64,000 bases of DNA from Acidipila sp. EB88. Its GTDB lineage: Bacteria > Acidobacteriota > Terriglobia > Terriglobales > Acidobacteriaceae. The notes under the pieces are model-generated. The model had not been told where the DNA came from. It was given only the letters and a program-made list of their open reading frames with translations, and ran no database searches. Position numbers and translations under genes: made by a program. Location: positions 2,232,001 to 2,296,000 of the forward strand of contig NZ_QWEV01000005.1 of assembly GCF_003858395.1 (NCBI RefSeq). The letters are read 5' to 3'. Below, one piece after another: positions 27,774 through 37,014 of the stretch. Each line of letters opens with the position of its first letter. The stretch's first letter is position 1.

Positions 27774-29585
27774 TTATGCGTCGAGCGCCCGCTTGTTGCC
27801 GCTGAAGTACTGCTCGATTGCCTCGAGCGACTTGCCCTTGGTCTCCGGCAGGAACAGCACCGCGGTCAGCACATACACCATGGTGAAACCCGCAAACAGG
27901 AAGAACATGGTGGAGTAGCCGTACTTGCTGACCACGGGGAGAAACAGGATCGCCAGCAGGGTCGACACCACCTGGTTGAGCACGAGCGCGATGCTCATGC
28001 CGACCGAGCGGATCCGCGTCGGCATCAGTTCTGACAAGGCCAGCCAGACGCACACGCCGGGGCCCACCGCGTAAAACGCCATGAACAGGTAAAGCCCTGC
28101 GGCCACCAGCCACCCGTGGTTGGCCGTGGGGATCTGCCCCACCAGCGCGCGCTCAATGTGCAGCGGCGCGGTTCGTGCGGCATTGCGATCGGCAAAGGGA
28201 TTCTTGAAGAACGCCTCCACCGCGGACGAAGGCACCGTGCCCTCACGCGAAATATGGATCGGTGCCGCCGCCGTGTCGTCTGAACGCACAAACGTGGTCG
28301 CGCCGGTAAACCCGCCGTAGGAGTAGATCACCGCTAGCGAGACATGCTCGGGCGAGACCAATGCCTGCGGACTTCCGCCCTGGTTCAGAAGCTGTGCGGC
28401 TTCGTTCGCGTTGAAGTGCAGATCGAGATCCTGCGCCGGGCTGACCCGTGCCTGCACCGCCGCGCGGCAGTCCACCGTGGAACCCTCGGCCTGCCGGAAC
28501 AGGAGGCCTACGGCGAGCATAGAGACCACGATGCCGATGGTGCCGACAGTGAGCAGCGCCCGTCGTCCCTTGCGATCCACCAGGCTCGTGCCCACCAGCG
28601 TCATGCCGAAGTTCACCGCGGTAAACAGCACGTAGCCCCAGTGCGCGCTCAGGTCAGACAACCCGCTTTGCAGCAGGATACCGGTGTTGTAGCCGACGAT
28701 CGAATTGATGCCGGTGGCCGTGTTGCACATCAGGATTACGCAGGCCAGCACGAAAGGGACAACGTAGCGCCGCTGCAGCAGGCTGCCCTTGTGCTCGGTA
28801 GCCGCGGTTTTTCCTTGCGAGGCCATATGCAGCGCCTGTATCTGCGCCAGCTCTGTTTCTGTTTCGTGCGGAGTGGTGGAGCGCAGCAGCGACGCCCGCG
28901 CGCGCTCGGGCTGGCCGCGCCGCACCAGCCAGCGCGGCGACTCGGCTACGAACAAGGTGCCCACCACAAACAGGATCCCGGGCGGCATCGACACCCAGAA
29001 GATGCGTCGCCATGCCTGGTCCTTGAAGTGGAACAGCTCAGCTGGCCCCGCGATGCGTGCTACCGCGCCCACGCGGTAGCTGTAGTAAATGCCGATCACC
29101 GCGGCCCCGAAGATGCCCAGCGTCAGCAGCCATTGAAAGATGCCGGTGCCCTTGCCGCGTGTTTCCGGCGCGAGGCACTCCGCAAGGTACAGCGGCACCA
29201 CCACGCCGATAAATCCGCCGCTGATGCCCTGCAGCAGGCGACCCAGGAACAGCGGCCCATACCCATGCGACAGGGCAATGATCGGAATGCTCGCGATAAA
29301 CAGCAGGCCGCTCAGCGTCATCAGCGGCTTGCGCCCGAACAGGTCAGCCAGCGTCCCGGCGAACAGCGTCGAAAACACGCTGCCCAGCAGCACCGCGGCC
29401 ACGATCACCGAAAGCTGCCCGGCATTCAGGCCCGAGGTGGCTTCCAGGTACGGCAGTGCCCCGCCGATGATGCCAACGTCCACGCCGTACAGCAGGCCGC
29501 CAAGCCCGGCGATAAACAGCAGCAGGCGGTTGTAGGTGTGGTGGCTGAACCGGCGGGGGCGAGAGGAAGGGGTGCTGTTTGCCAT
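27774..29585 (-). CDS. Sugar-porter MFS transporter with a large extracytoplasmic insert
   Basis: 603 aa against about 450-480 for typical members. Family motifs: GGLLYGVDVGIIGGALPYL in helix 1, ETRGKGTGIFQWLL, RWLVRRGQPERA, DRKGRRALL and terminal PETKGKSLEAIEQYF. It should import a monosaccharide such as arabinose, xylose or glucose with protons. Between helix 9 (about residues 345-365) and helix 10 an insert of about 120 residues is added, containing VDCRAA, FNANEAAQLLNQGGSPQ and FVRSDDTAAAPIHIS. In the standard topology this loop faces the periplasm. It sits between GH3 and GH51, probably in one transcript. Confidence 0.9.
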   Translation of the reverse strand: MANSTPSSRPRRFSHHTYNRLLLFIAGLGGLLYGVDVGIIGGALPYLEATSGLNAGQLSVIVAAVLLGSVFSTLFAGTLADLFGRKPLMTLSGLLFIASIPIIALSHGYGPLFLGRLLQGISGGFIGVVVPLYLAECLAPETRGKGTGIFQWLLTLGIFGAAVIGIYYSYRVGAVARIAGPAELFHFKDQAWRRIFWVSMPPGILFVVGTLFVAESPRWLVRRGQPERARASLLRSTTPHETETELAQIQALHMASQGKTAATEHKGSLLQRRYVVPFVLACVILMCNTATGINSIVGYNTGILLQSGLSDLSAHWGYVLFTAVNFGMTLVGTSLVDRKGRRALLTVGTIGIVVSMLAVGLLFRQAEGSTVDCRAAVQARVSPAQDLDLHFNANEAAQLLNQGGSPQALVSPEHVSLAVIYSYGGFTGATTFVRSDDTAAAPIHISREGTVPSSAVEAFFKNPFADRNAARTAPLHIERALVGQIPTANHGWLVAAGLYLFMAFYAVGPGVCVWLALSELMPTRIRSVGMSIALVLNQVVSTLLAILFLPVVSKYGYSTMFFLFAGFTMVYVLTAVLFLPETKGKSLEAIEQYFSGNKRALDA

Positions 29586-29728
29586 GGATACCCTTCATCA
29601 TTCACAAGCTTGCGCCGGAAGTCACCTTCTTTGCGCAAAACTCTGGCTATCTTCTGGCCGAAACGAACCTTGCCGCTCGTGCGCGCTCTTTCTGACAGCC
29701 GGTCTCAACGAAGGTCACGGGCTCGGCA

Positions 29729-29757
29729 GGGGCAGGATGCCGGCAGCACCCTGCCCC
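29729..29757 (-). terminator. Hairpin downstream of the GH3 gene
   Basis: GGGGCAGG (29729-29736) pairs with CCTGCCCC (29750-29757) about 30 nt after the GH3 stop. No T-tract follows on the minus strand; it may act as a weak terminator or an mRNA-stability hairpin between GH3 and the transporter gene. Confidence 0.35.
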
Positions 29758-29787
29758 GTGCTCCACTCGCTCCCGTGCGGGGCGTGG

Positions 29788-32493
29788 TTACTTCGGCAGC
29801 GGCATCGTGCCATTTACCTGGAATGAAGCTTCTGACTTGCTCCTGGCCTCGGCCGGCTGCGCACCGCCCACGGTCAGCTGGTAGGTGCCGGGCAGGATCG
29901 AGCGCTGTCCCTGGTTGTCCACGCTGGAAAGTGAGCGCGGCGCCAGCGTGATCGAAACCTCCTTGCTCTCGCCAGGCCCCAGCGCGACGCGTTGGAAGCC
30001 TGCCAGCGCATGCCGTGGTCCATCCGGCTGCGGCGTCTTCAAGTACGCTTCCGCCACCTCTTCTCCCGCGAGCTTGCTGGTATTGGTAACCGTCACGGTG
30101 GCTGTAAGCGGCTGGCCGGCTTCCACGGTTGGCGCGGATATCCTGGCCTTGCCATAGGTGAAGCTGGCATAGCTCAGCCCGTAGCCGAATCCCCACAACG
30201 GCGTGCCAGTGTAGTAGCGGTAGGTCCGATTCTTGAGCGAGTAGTCGGTAAACGCTGGCAGGTCCTGCGTGTCTGCGTAAAAGGTCACCGGCAGCCGCCC
30301 GGCCGGGTTGTTCACGCCGGCGAGTGTTTGCGCAATGGCCGTGCCGCCCTCGACACCGGGATACCACGCCTGAAGGACCGCCGCGGCATGCTCCTTTGCC
30401 CAGGTATGCGCGATGGCGCTGCCGCTGAGCGACACCACCACGACCGGCTTGCCCGTTGCAGCCACGGCTTCGAGCAGCTTCTGCTGGGCCGCCGGCAGCG
30501 CGATGCTGGTGCGGTCGCCACCATTGAACCCGTCGATCTTGATGGGCATCTCTTCGCCCTCAAGCTGCGGCGAGAGCCCCACAAAGGCGAGCACCACGTC
30601 GGACTCCTTCGCCGCGGTCACAGCCTCGGCAAGCTGCGCCTCCGCAGGTGCTTCCCAGCGCAGCGTCGCGCCACCGCCGGCGCGGTCTCCGGAGTGGCTG
30701 TACTCCAGGCTGAACGCGTGCGGCCTGGTGTCGGCAAAGCTCACCTCGATCCGGGCCGGCTTGGTTGCCGTCATCACAGGCGGCGCCGTGGGCGAAGCGC
30801 CGGAAGCGGTGCTGCTTATCCCGCCCATGTCGAGCTTGCCCGCTGCGAAGTCGCCGCTGGACAGTTCCTTGCCATCGAGCTTGAACTGGTACCGCTCCTT
30901 CGGCGAGTAAGGAAAGTTCGAGCCGCCTTCGACAAGAAAGGTGTACTTGCCAGGAGCCGGCGGGGTGATCGTGCCGGTCCAGCGGACCGAGTAGTCATGC
31001 GTCTGCAACTGCGGCACCGGCATCGCGTCGCGCCAGTCATGCTGGATATCCAGCTCTGTGCGGCTGGCGACGGGCTGGCCGCTCCAGTCGGGCGTGGCAA
31101 AGAACTCGGTGTGCAAGCCGGTGCCGAACACGGTGCGGGGTACAGGCACGCTGAAGCCGTCGGCCAGTGTCGCGCCCTGCTCGTAGTGGATCTTTGCACC
31201 CGGGAACTGCCTTGCGATGCCATCCAGTGGATACACCGCGTTGAGCGATGTGCCGTTGTAGTTGCCTTCAAGCGAGGTAAGCAGCGCGGCCGTGGGACCC
31301 ACCACCGCGATGCTCCGCACCGCGGGCCGGAGCGGCAGCGCACCGGTGTTCTTGAGCAGCACCATCGACTCTTTCGCGGCCCTGAGCGCCACTGCTCGAT
31401 GCGCATCCGACGCGTCGTCGCTGTATGGAATCCTGTCAAAGGCGCTGGTGCCCGGCTTGTCCAGCAAACCTAGCTCGAAGCGCGCGGTGTACAGCCGCTC
31501 GGCGGAGCGCGTGAGTAACTCCTCCTTGACCACTCCCTTGCGTACAGCATCGGCGAGTGTGTTGAAACCCGGCGCCCAGATGCTGCAGGAGAGATCCGTG
31601 CCGGCTTCAATCGAGATCGCCGCAGCATGCAGTATGTCCGGTGCGTTGTGGTGGCCGTTCGTTACATCCACAATCGCGGCGCAGTCCGACACGACGAAGC
31701 CTTTGAATCCCCACGCATCCCGCAGGTGATCCTTGAGCAGCATGGTGTTGGCGCAGGCCGCCGTGTTGTCGATCGCGTTGTACGCACACATCACCGACTT
31801 CACATGGCCATCGACCACGGTGGAGCGGAAAGCCGGAAGGTACGTTTCCTCGAGGTCGCGCGGGGCTACATCCACGTTGGCGATGTGACGGGTGGACTCG
31901 GGACCGCTGTGCACGGCAAAGTGCTTGCTCGTCGCCACAGCCTTGGGGTGCTCCGGGTCATCGCCCTGCACGCCCTGCACAAACGCCACACCCATGCGGC
32001 CCGTCAGGTAAGGGTCCTCGCCGTAGGTCTCCTGCCCGCGTCCCCAGCGGGGGTCCCGAAAGATGTTGATGTTGGGTGACCAGAAGGTAAGGCCGTAGAA
32101 GATGCGATGGTTGTTCTCTCGCTGGGCCTGGTTAAACTTTGCGCGGCCTTCTGTCGAGATAATGTCGCCCATCTGTTTCACCAATGCCGGGTCCCACGTT
32201 GCCCCCATGCCAATGGCCTGTGGAAACACCGTGGCATAGCCAGAGTTGGCGACGCCGTGCAGTGCCTCGCTCCACGTTTGATAATCGGGCACGTGGAGTC
32301 GCGGTATCGCCGTGGCCCAGTCTTCAAGCTGCGCGGCCTTCTCGTCCAGGGTCATGCGGGAGACAAGGTCGTGCGCCCGCACCGCTGCCGGTTGCGAGGA
32401 GTCGAGATACATAGGCTGATTCGACTGCGCGACGGCAGCAAGGGGCAGCGCCAGGCAGATGCCGCAAAATCCAGCAACAGGGAAACGTCTCAT
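29788..32493 (-). CDS. GH3 beta-glycosidase with PA14 domain (beta-xylosidase/glucosidase type)
   Basis: About 901 aa, secreted (signal peptide VAGFCGICLALPLAAVAQ). The N-terminal GH3 barrel has KAVATSKHFAVHSGPESTRH and the nucleophile in GFKGFVVSDCAAI. The second GH3 domain is interrupted by a PA14 domain (about residues 450-600; LHTEFFATPDWSG, RWTGTITPPAPGKYTFLVEG), and a fibronectin-III-like domain ends the protein. PA14 inserts often shape the active site of beta-glucosidases and xylosidases. The DWATAIPRL and NINIFRDPRWGRGQETYGEDP motifs are shared with beta-xylosidases, so xylo-oligosaccharide cleavage is likely but not proven. ATG 32493 has GGAAG 9 nt upstream; a GTG directly precedes it. 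Confidence 0.9.
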   Translation of the reverse strand: MRRFPVAGFCGICLALPLAAVAQSNQPMYLDSSQPAAVRAHDLVSRMTLDEKAAQLEDWATAIPRLHVPDYQTWSEALHGVANSGYATVFPQAIGMGATWDPALVKQMGDIISTEGRAKFNQAQRENNHRIFYGLTFWSPNINIFRDPRWGRGQETYGEDPYLTGRMGVAFVQGVQGDDPEHPKAVATSKHFAVHSGPESTRHIANVDVAPRDLEETYLPAFRSTVVDGHVKSVMCAYNAIDNTAACANTMLLKDHLRDAWGFKGFVVSDCAAIVDVTNGHHNAPDILHAAAISIEAGTDLSCSIWAPGFNTLADAVRKGVVKEELLTRSAERLYTARFELGLLDKPGTSAFDRIPYSDDASDAHRAVALRAAKESMVLLKNTGALPLRPAVRSIAVVGPTAALLTSLEGNYNGTSLNAVYPLDGIARQFPGAKIHYEQGATLADGFSVPVPRTVFGTGLHTEFFATPDWSGQPVASRTELDIQHDWRDAMPVPQLQTHDYSVRWTGTITPPAPGKYTFLVEGGSNFPYSPKERYQFKLDGKELSSGDFAAGKLDMGGISSTASGASPTAPPVMTATKPARIEVSFADTRPHAFSLEYSHSGDRAGGGATLRWEAPAEAQLAEAVTAAKESDVVLAFVGLSPQLEGEEMPIKIDGFNGGDRTSIALPAAQQKLLEAVAATGKPVVVVSLSGSAIAHTWAKEHAAAVLQAWYPGVEGGTAIAQTLAGVNNPAGRLPVTFYADTQDLPAFTDYSLKNRTYRYYTGTPLWGFGYGLSYASFTYGKARISAPTVEAGQPLTATVTVTNTSKLAGEEVAEAYLKTPQPDGPRHALAGFQRVALGPGESKEVSITLAPRSLSSVDNQGQRSILPGTYQLTVGGAQPAEARSKSEASFQVNGTMPLPK

Positions 32494-32565
32494 CACAGAT
32501 CACTTCCGTTCGTATCAGAGGTGGACGGCCAGCGCTCGCAGGCCGCAGGCTCTTCTTGCGAGCAC

Positions 32566-32583
32566 GTGGCAAGCCCTTGCCAC
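32566..32583 (-). promoter_or_regulatory. Perfect dyad upstream of the GH3 gene (candidate operator)
   Basis: GTGGCAAG-cc-CTTGCCAC, an 18-nt dyad with 8-bp arms, lies 72 nt upstream of the GH3 start and 100 nt after the stop of the upstream VWFA-type gene. It has the shape of a LacI-family operator but lacks the central CG. A terminator role is less likely because no T-tract follows. Confidence 0.4.
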
Positions 32584-32683
32584 CAGGCCAGAGACACGGC
32601 TGCTGTTGAGCCACCCGACTCTAAACCCCGGCTCCCGTAGCACACAAGCCTGCACGGCAGATATATGTCGGGCCGCGTGCCTG

Positions 32684-35674
32684 CTAGGGCTCCGCCGTGA
32701 GCGAGTACGCCGGCACCGTCACAGTGCCCACGTTGCCGGAGTTCTCATCCACAACCACCACCCGCACGGATGCCGAGTCGTGGTGCATGCCCAACGCCTG
32801 GTCAAACCGGATCCCGCTCGCAGCCAGCGATTGCAATGTTTCTGTTTTCAATGCAAGCTGCAGCGTCTGCCCGGTGATCCTGGCCTGCCACCCTGCCTCA
32901 TCCCGCTCCACCAGGAAGATATCGAGCTTGTCTGTCCAGCGCTCGTCCTGCATGCGGAACGACACGCTTGCGGTTGCGATCGACAGCACGAGCTTGCCGC
33001 CTCCAGCATCGGGAGCAGGCACCGCACGCAGCAGGATGCCCGCGGTGTCGCCAGGCTGCCACACCGCTTCGTCAAAGCGCTGTCGCCGTGTCTGTGGCAG
33101 GGGCACCGCTCGGTAACCCGTAGGGTAGCGCAGCGTCACACCATGGCGGCTCGAGAGCTTCACTGCGAGTTCGTGCGCCGCGTTGTCTGCAGCGAGATCG
33201 GGAGTGAAGCTGAACCAGCACACGGCCCGGCCTTCCGCGATGATCGCCGGCAGTTCTCCGGAGAGCAGTGCTCCCTTGCGAAGTGCGCGGCCACCGGTGG
33301 CACGCGCGAGCCGCTCCAGCACAGCATGCATTGCTGCTCGCCCTGCTGCCTGTTCCATTTCGCTTGCCGGCGCCGCCGCTGCAGCCTGCGTTCTCCCCGT
33401 GCTTTGTGCGGTATTGCCGGACCCTTGTTGTGGTTCCGTGACTTGCGCGGTGCGCGGCCCCGCATCAGCCTGCATCCCCGCGAGTACGCTGCCTGTGCCA
33501 GGCTCCGCCATTAACGCCGCAGCATCGAGAGGATAGAGCGTCACCTCGGCATCATGCAGTGCCTGCTCCGCGAGGGGCACAAGGTTGTTCACAAGCTCAC
33601 TGCTGCCCTGGCTCGTCGCGACCTCATGCGGGTGCGTCATCCAGACCAGGTTCTTGCGCCCTGGCGTTCTCGCAAGCGTATGTGCCAGGTAGCACACGGC
33701 GGTCAGTGCGTGCACTTCGCGGCTCAGTGCCTGTGCAGTCGCTCCTGTGCCCACGCTATGCTCGTCGGCGCCCAATTGATCAGGCTCTTCTGCCTGCTGC
33801 GTGCGGAGCAGATCCTGCATCCGTGGTAGCCACTGCTGCAGGCGCGACGCCAGCAGCGCCCTGTCTCGTGTGCCCTCCTGCACAACCTGGAACGTTTGCC
33901 CACGCACCTCGTAAAGCGCCACCGCCTCATCGGCGGGCAGGGCCGGGAGTGCCCGCAGGATCTGCGCGCGCAAAGACTCGAGCTCTGCCCACCGCAGGCC
34001 CGCTACGTCGAACAACAACGCAGTGAGGTCGCTGTTCGCCGCCCGAAAGGCTGTACCCTGCGGGGCGCTGTTGCTGTTTGAGTACGCTGCGGGCGCGCGC
34101 GCAACGCCCGTGTTCCCGGGGGCGACCCGAGCTGCCGCGGTACCCGTCGCAAGTGCCGCCGGGATCGTTTCTGCAGCAATCGTCTGCGCCTGCTGCCTGC
34201 GCCCCTGGTCGTAGACTTCCACATCGTTCGCGGTGAGATCTGTGACCGGCCGTCCCTTCCTGTCGGAAGCCATCACCGCGATCGCGATCACCGGCGCGCT
34301 CCCTTGCGAACGCGTCTCCACCCGGTTGCGTGAGGACAAGTCGGAAGTTGGCTGCAAGGGTGCTTCAGCCGGCATCACGGCTGTGCCTGTCACGCTCACC
34401 TCTGGGGTGCTCGCCCCTGGAGAGCTCACAGCGGAAAGCGTGGGCAGCCCCGCTGCACTGGTCACCGGGAGGCCGGTTGAAGCGCTGCTATTCGCCGCCG
34501 GTGCACTCTCGCCCGAAGGCCCCGCCGATGCCGTGGGTAAGTCAGCCGGCGCAGTGGAGCTGGAAGGAGGGCCATGCGCGCTCGCGTCGCCGGCCGCGAG
34601 CACGCGAACCTCCGCGCGGAACACATGGTACTGCTCAAACACCACGTCATTGAGCGAAGTCTGCAGCAGTCCCAGGCTGTTGGCAGAGCCTTGCTGCAGA
34701 TTGCGGATCTCCAACCCGACCGATAGGGCGACACTTTTCGTCGGGCAGATATAGGTCGTCCCGCCGATCACCACGGGCCCATACTCGACCAGGATGGCCG
34801 CGCGCCGAATGGGATCGGTAGGCTTCAGGTCGGCCACGAGGGTGAGCCGCAGCACCGCGCCGCTCGCAGGATCGACCGCCATCTCGCCCTGGTAGCCGGT
34901 GAAGCGGTCAAAGTAAACGCGATCGCCATTCTGGCGCCAGGTGCAACAGTACTTGACGTCGTAATGCGACTGCGCGGCGGGCACCGCGTAACGAAACACC
35001 GCCTGGATGCCCAGGGCGCTCCGCTCCCAGTGGCTCCAGGCAAGCTTGCTTCGCCCCGCATCCAGCAACGCAGTGTTGAGGATCGGTCCGAACTCGCCCG
35101 CGGTGGTGAGACCCTGCTCCGCCTCTGCCGAGTCGTTCGCGCCGGTATGCACCAGCTCGCCTCCGTCACGGTATGAAACCTCTGCCCGGCGCGTGCCAAG
35201 CAGGGTCAGCTGCCGTGCTCCGGGTAGGTCTGCACCGCCTGTGCCCGGCTCCCAGGGAGCGCTGTTGAAGCTTGTGGTTACGCGCTGTGCCGAAAAGTTC
35301 GGTAACTGGTGCACTGTTTTCAAAACATAGTTCACGGTCAACGCAAGGATCTGCCGCTGCGTCGCAAGATCAGGCGAGGCAATGGCCGGCGTTTCTGCAC
35401 CAGGCAGTGGCAGAAACGCCGACGTGTCCGCAAGCACTTCCAGCGCCTGTCGGCTCCTTGGGCCCGGCGCCTGCGCCTGCACATGCGCGAGCGCTGCAGG
35501 GCTCAGGCGTTCGGAAAGGGCTACAGCCGCCAGCATTTTCGCGATGTCCGCGTCGGACTTGCTACCCTGCGCGGCCAGCACTCCTTGTAAATGCTCCACC
35601 GTGTTTTGTGCTGTCACAAGGCAAGGCAGGGTGAGGATCCACAGCCACAAGGCCGCTACCCGTACTCTGCGCAT
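32684..35674 (-). CDS. VWFA-related secreted acidobacterial protein, MIDAS degenerate
   Basis: 996 aa with a signal peptide; AAGGAG 8 nt before the ATG. The first 400 residues form a secreted beta-rich domain (YVLKTVHQLPNFSAQRVTTSF, FDRFTGYQGEMAVDPASG). A low-complexity Ser/Ala/Pro linker (about 365-430) is followed by a VWFA-related domain starting APVIAIAVMASDRKGRPVTDLTANDVEVYDQG. At the MIDAS position the sequence is LLFDVAGLR rather than DxSxS, so metal binding is doubtful. Related proteins are numerous in acidobacteria, with no proven function. It sits between GH3 and the divergent TPR gene. Confidence 0.8.
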   Translation of the reverse strand: MRRVRVAALWLWILTLPCLVTAQNTVEHLQGVLAAQGSKSDADIAKMLAAVALSERLSPAALAHVQAQAPGPRSRQALEVLADTSAFLPLPGAETPAIASPDLATQRQILALTVNYVLKTVHQLPNFSAQRVTTSFNSAPWEPGTGGADLPGARQLTLLGTRRAEVSYRDGGELVHTGANDSAEAEQGLTTAGEFGPILNTALLDAGRSKLAWSHWERSALGIQAVFRYAVPAAQSHYDVKYCCTWRQNGDRVYFDRFTGYQGEMAVDPASGAVLRLTLVADLKPTDPIRRAAILVEYGPVVIGGTTYICPTKSVALSVGLEIRNLQQGSANSLGLLQTSLNDVVFEQYHVFRAEVRVLAAGDASAHGPPSSSTAPADLPTASAGPSGESAPAANSSASTGLPVTSAAGLPTLSAVSSPGASTPEVSVTGTAVMPAEAPLQPTSDLSSRNRVETRSQGSAPVIAIAVMASDRKGRPVTDLTANDVEVYDQGRRQQAQTIAAETIPAALATGTAAARVAPGNTGVARAPAAYSNSNSAPQGTAFRAANSDLTALLFDVAGLRWAELESLRAQILRALPALPADEAVALYEVRGQTFQVVQEGTRDRALLASRLQQWLPRMQDLLRTQQAEEPDQLGADEHSVGTGATAQALSREVHALTAVCYLAHTLARTPGRKNLVWMTHPHEVATSQGSSELVNNLVPLAEQALHDAEVTLYPLDAAALMAEPGTGSVLAGMQADAGPRTAQVTEPQQGSGNTAQSTGRTQAAAAAPASEMEQAAGRAAMHAVLERLARATGGRALRKGALLSGELPAIIAEGRAVCWFSFTPDLAADNAAHELAVKLSSRHGVTLRYPTGYRAVPLPQTRRQRFDEAVWQPGDTAGILLRAVPAPDAGGGKLVLSIATASVSFRMQDERWTDKLDIFLVERDEAGWQARITGQTLQLALKTETLQSLAASGIRFDQALGMHHDSASVRVVVVDENSGNVGTVTVPAYSLTAEP

Positions 35675-35738
35675 CGCCGGTTCTCCTTGGCCGCCGTCTA
35701 AACGCGTGCTGCTTCTTTGGTGTGCGTGCGCTTACCCG

Positions 35739-35752
35739 CAGCAGCGCTGCTG
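35739..35752. promoter_or_regulatory. 14-bp palindrome in the divergent promoter region
   Basis: CAGCAGCGCTGCTG is perfectly symmetric and lies in the 140-nt gap between the divergent VWFA-type and TPR genes, where a shared operator would be expected. It is GC-rich enough to occur by chance. Confidence 0.3.
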
Positions 35753-35814
35753 GAAACTCAACCTAATACGTGGCTGTAGCACTTGTACAAGGCTTTCGTG
35801 GATAATCACTCGAC

Positions 35815-37014
35815 GTGATCTGGCCACGCAAAACCCGGCTTGCTCAGGCACCACGGCGACAGCACACGGTCGGGGCGCTCCTGTTGTTGCCACTGCTCTT
35901 TTGCGCGGCTCACCCATTGCATGCGCAGGATCAACGCACCCAGCGCGCGGCCGCCCTCCTGCAGGCGGGCCAGTTTCACGATGCGGAACTCGCCTGGCGC
36001 GAGATAACGCGGCTCGAGCCTGCCGATGCTTCCGCACACAAGGCGCTGGGAATCGCACTGGCACAGCAGGGCAGGTTAGCCGAGGCATCCATTGAATACC
36101 GCACCTCCTTGAAGCTGCGGCCCCAACAGTCCGACGCCTCGTTCAATCTGGGCGTGGCCGAGTTCAAGCAAGGGCACTTTGCGCAGGCAATTCCGGCGTT
36201 CACTTCGGCGGCGCTTGAGAATCCTTCTGACAACCGCAGCGGCCTCCTGCTCGGCATGAGTTACTTCGGCCTGCGACAGTACGCCAAAGCGGCAGGGTAC
36301 CTGCAGACCGCTAGCCTGGCTGACCCGACAAACATGGAACTGCAGGGTGTGCTGGCGCAAAGCTGCTTGTGGAGCAGGCAGTACGACTGCGCCATGCAGC
36401 AGTACCGGCATATGTTGACTGTTAACCCGGATGCGGTGCAGGCGCACATGCTGCTAGCTGAGGCACTCGACGGAATGGGCAAGACGGAAGACGCCATCGC
36501 AGAACTCGACGCTGCGGGACGCCTCGCGCCCACGGAGCCCGTGCTGCATTTTGAGCTGGGCTACCTGTACTACAAAAAAGCTGACTACGAGAAAGCCGTA
36601 CCCGAGTTCAAAGCCGAGATGACCAACAACGCCGGCTTCGCGCAGACCTATGCGTACCTCGGTGACATACTGTTCCGCACCAATGACCCAGACGCCGCCG
36701 AGCCCTTGCTCCGAAAAGCTCTTGCCCTGGATGATCAGCTTCGACTGGCCTACTTCGATCTGGGGTGTATCTCGGCCGATCGAAAGAACAACGCGGAGGC
36801 CGTGGCTGCCTTTGAGCACGCGGTGAAGCTGGACCCGGCGCAGGCGGATGCGCATTACCGGCTGGCGCGTATCTACATGCAGCAGGGCGACAAGCAAAAG
36901 GCATCCGCCGAGTTCGCACGGACTAAGGAGTTGCACACCAGGACCGATGATTCCCTGATCCAGAAGATCTCCGGTGCCGGGGCGCCCGGATCCCACGAAC
37001 CCGAGGTGCGATGA
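35815..37014 (+). CDS. Secreted TPR protein paired with ASPIC/UnbV protein
   Basis: 399 aa from GTG 35815. N-terminal signal peptide (GALLLLPLLFCAAHPLHA) then about nine consecutive TPR units (for example ALLQAGQFHDAELAWREITRLEP, SASFNLGV-type repeats and AVKLDPAQADAHYRLARIYMQQG). TPR solenoids bind partner proteins or peptides. No Shine-Dalgarno is seen; GATAAT at 35801-35806 ends 8 nt before the GTG, which would fit a leaderless transcript. The stop overlaps the next ATG (ATGA), so the two products are made together and probably act together in the periplasm. Confidence 0.88.
   Translation: MIWPRKTRLAQAPRRQHTVGALLLLPLLFCAAHPLHAQDQRTQRAAALLQAGQFHDAELAWREITRLEPADASAHKALGIALAQQGRLAEASIEYRTSLKLRPQQSDASFNLGVAEFKQGHFAQAIPAFTSAALENPSDNRSGLLLGMSYFGLRQYAKAAGYLQTASLADPTNMELQGVLAQSCLWSRQYDCAMQQYRHMLTVNPDAVQAHMLLAEALDGMGKTEDAIAELDAAGRLAPTEPVLHFELGYLYYKKADYEKAVPEFKAEMTNNAGFAQTYAYLGDILFRTNDPDAAEPLLRKALALDDQLRLAYFDLGCISADRKNNAEAVAAFEHAVKLDPAQADAHYRLARIYMQQGDKQKASAEFARTKELHTRTDDSLIQKISGAGAPGSHEPEVR

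Noticed and set aside
28344..29951. 535-aa rightward open frame
   Set aside because: Antisense to the MFS transporter; Gln/Arg/His-rich shadow typical of GC-rich genomes.
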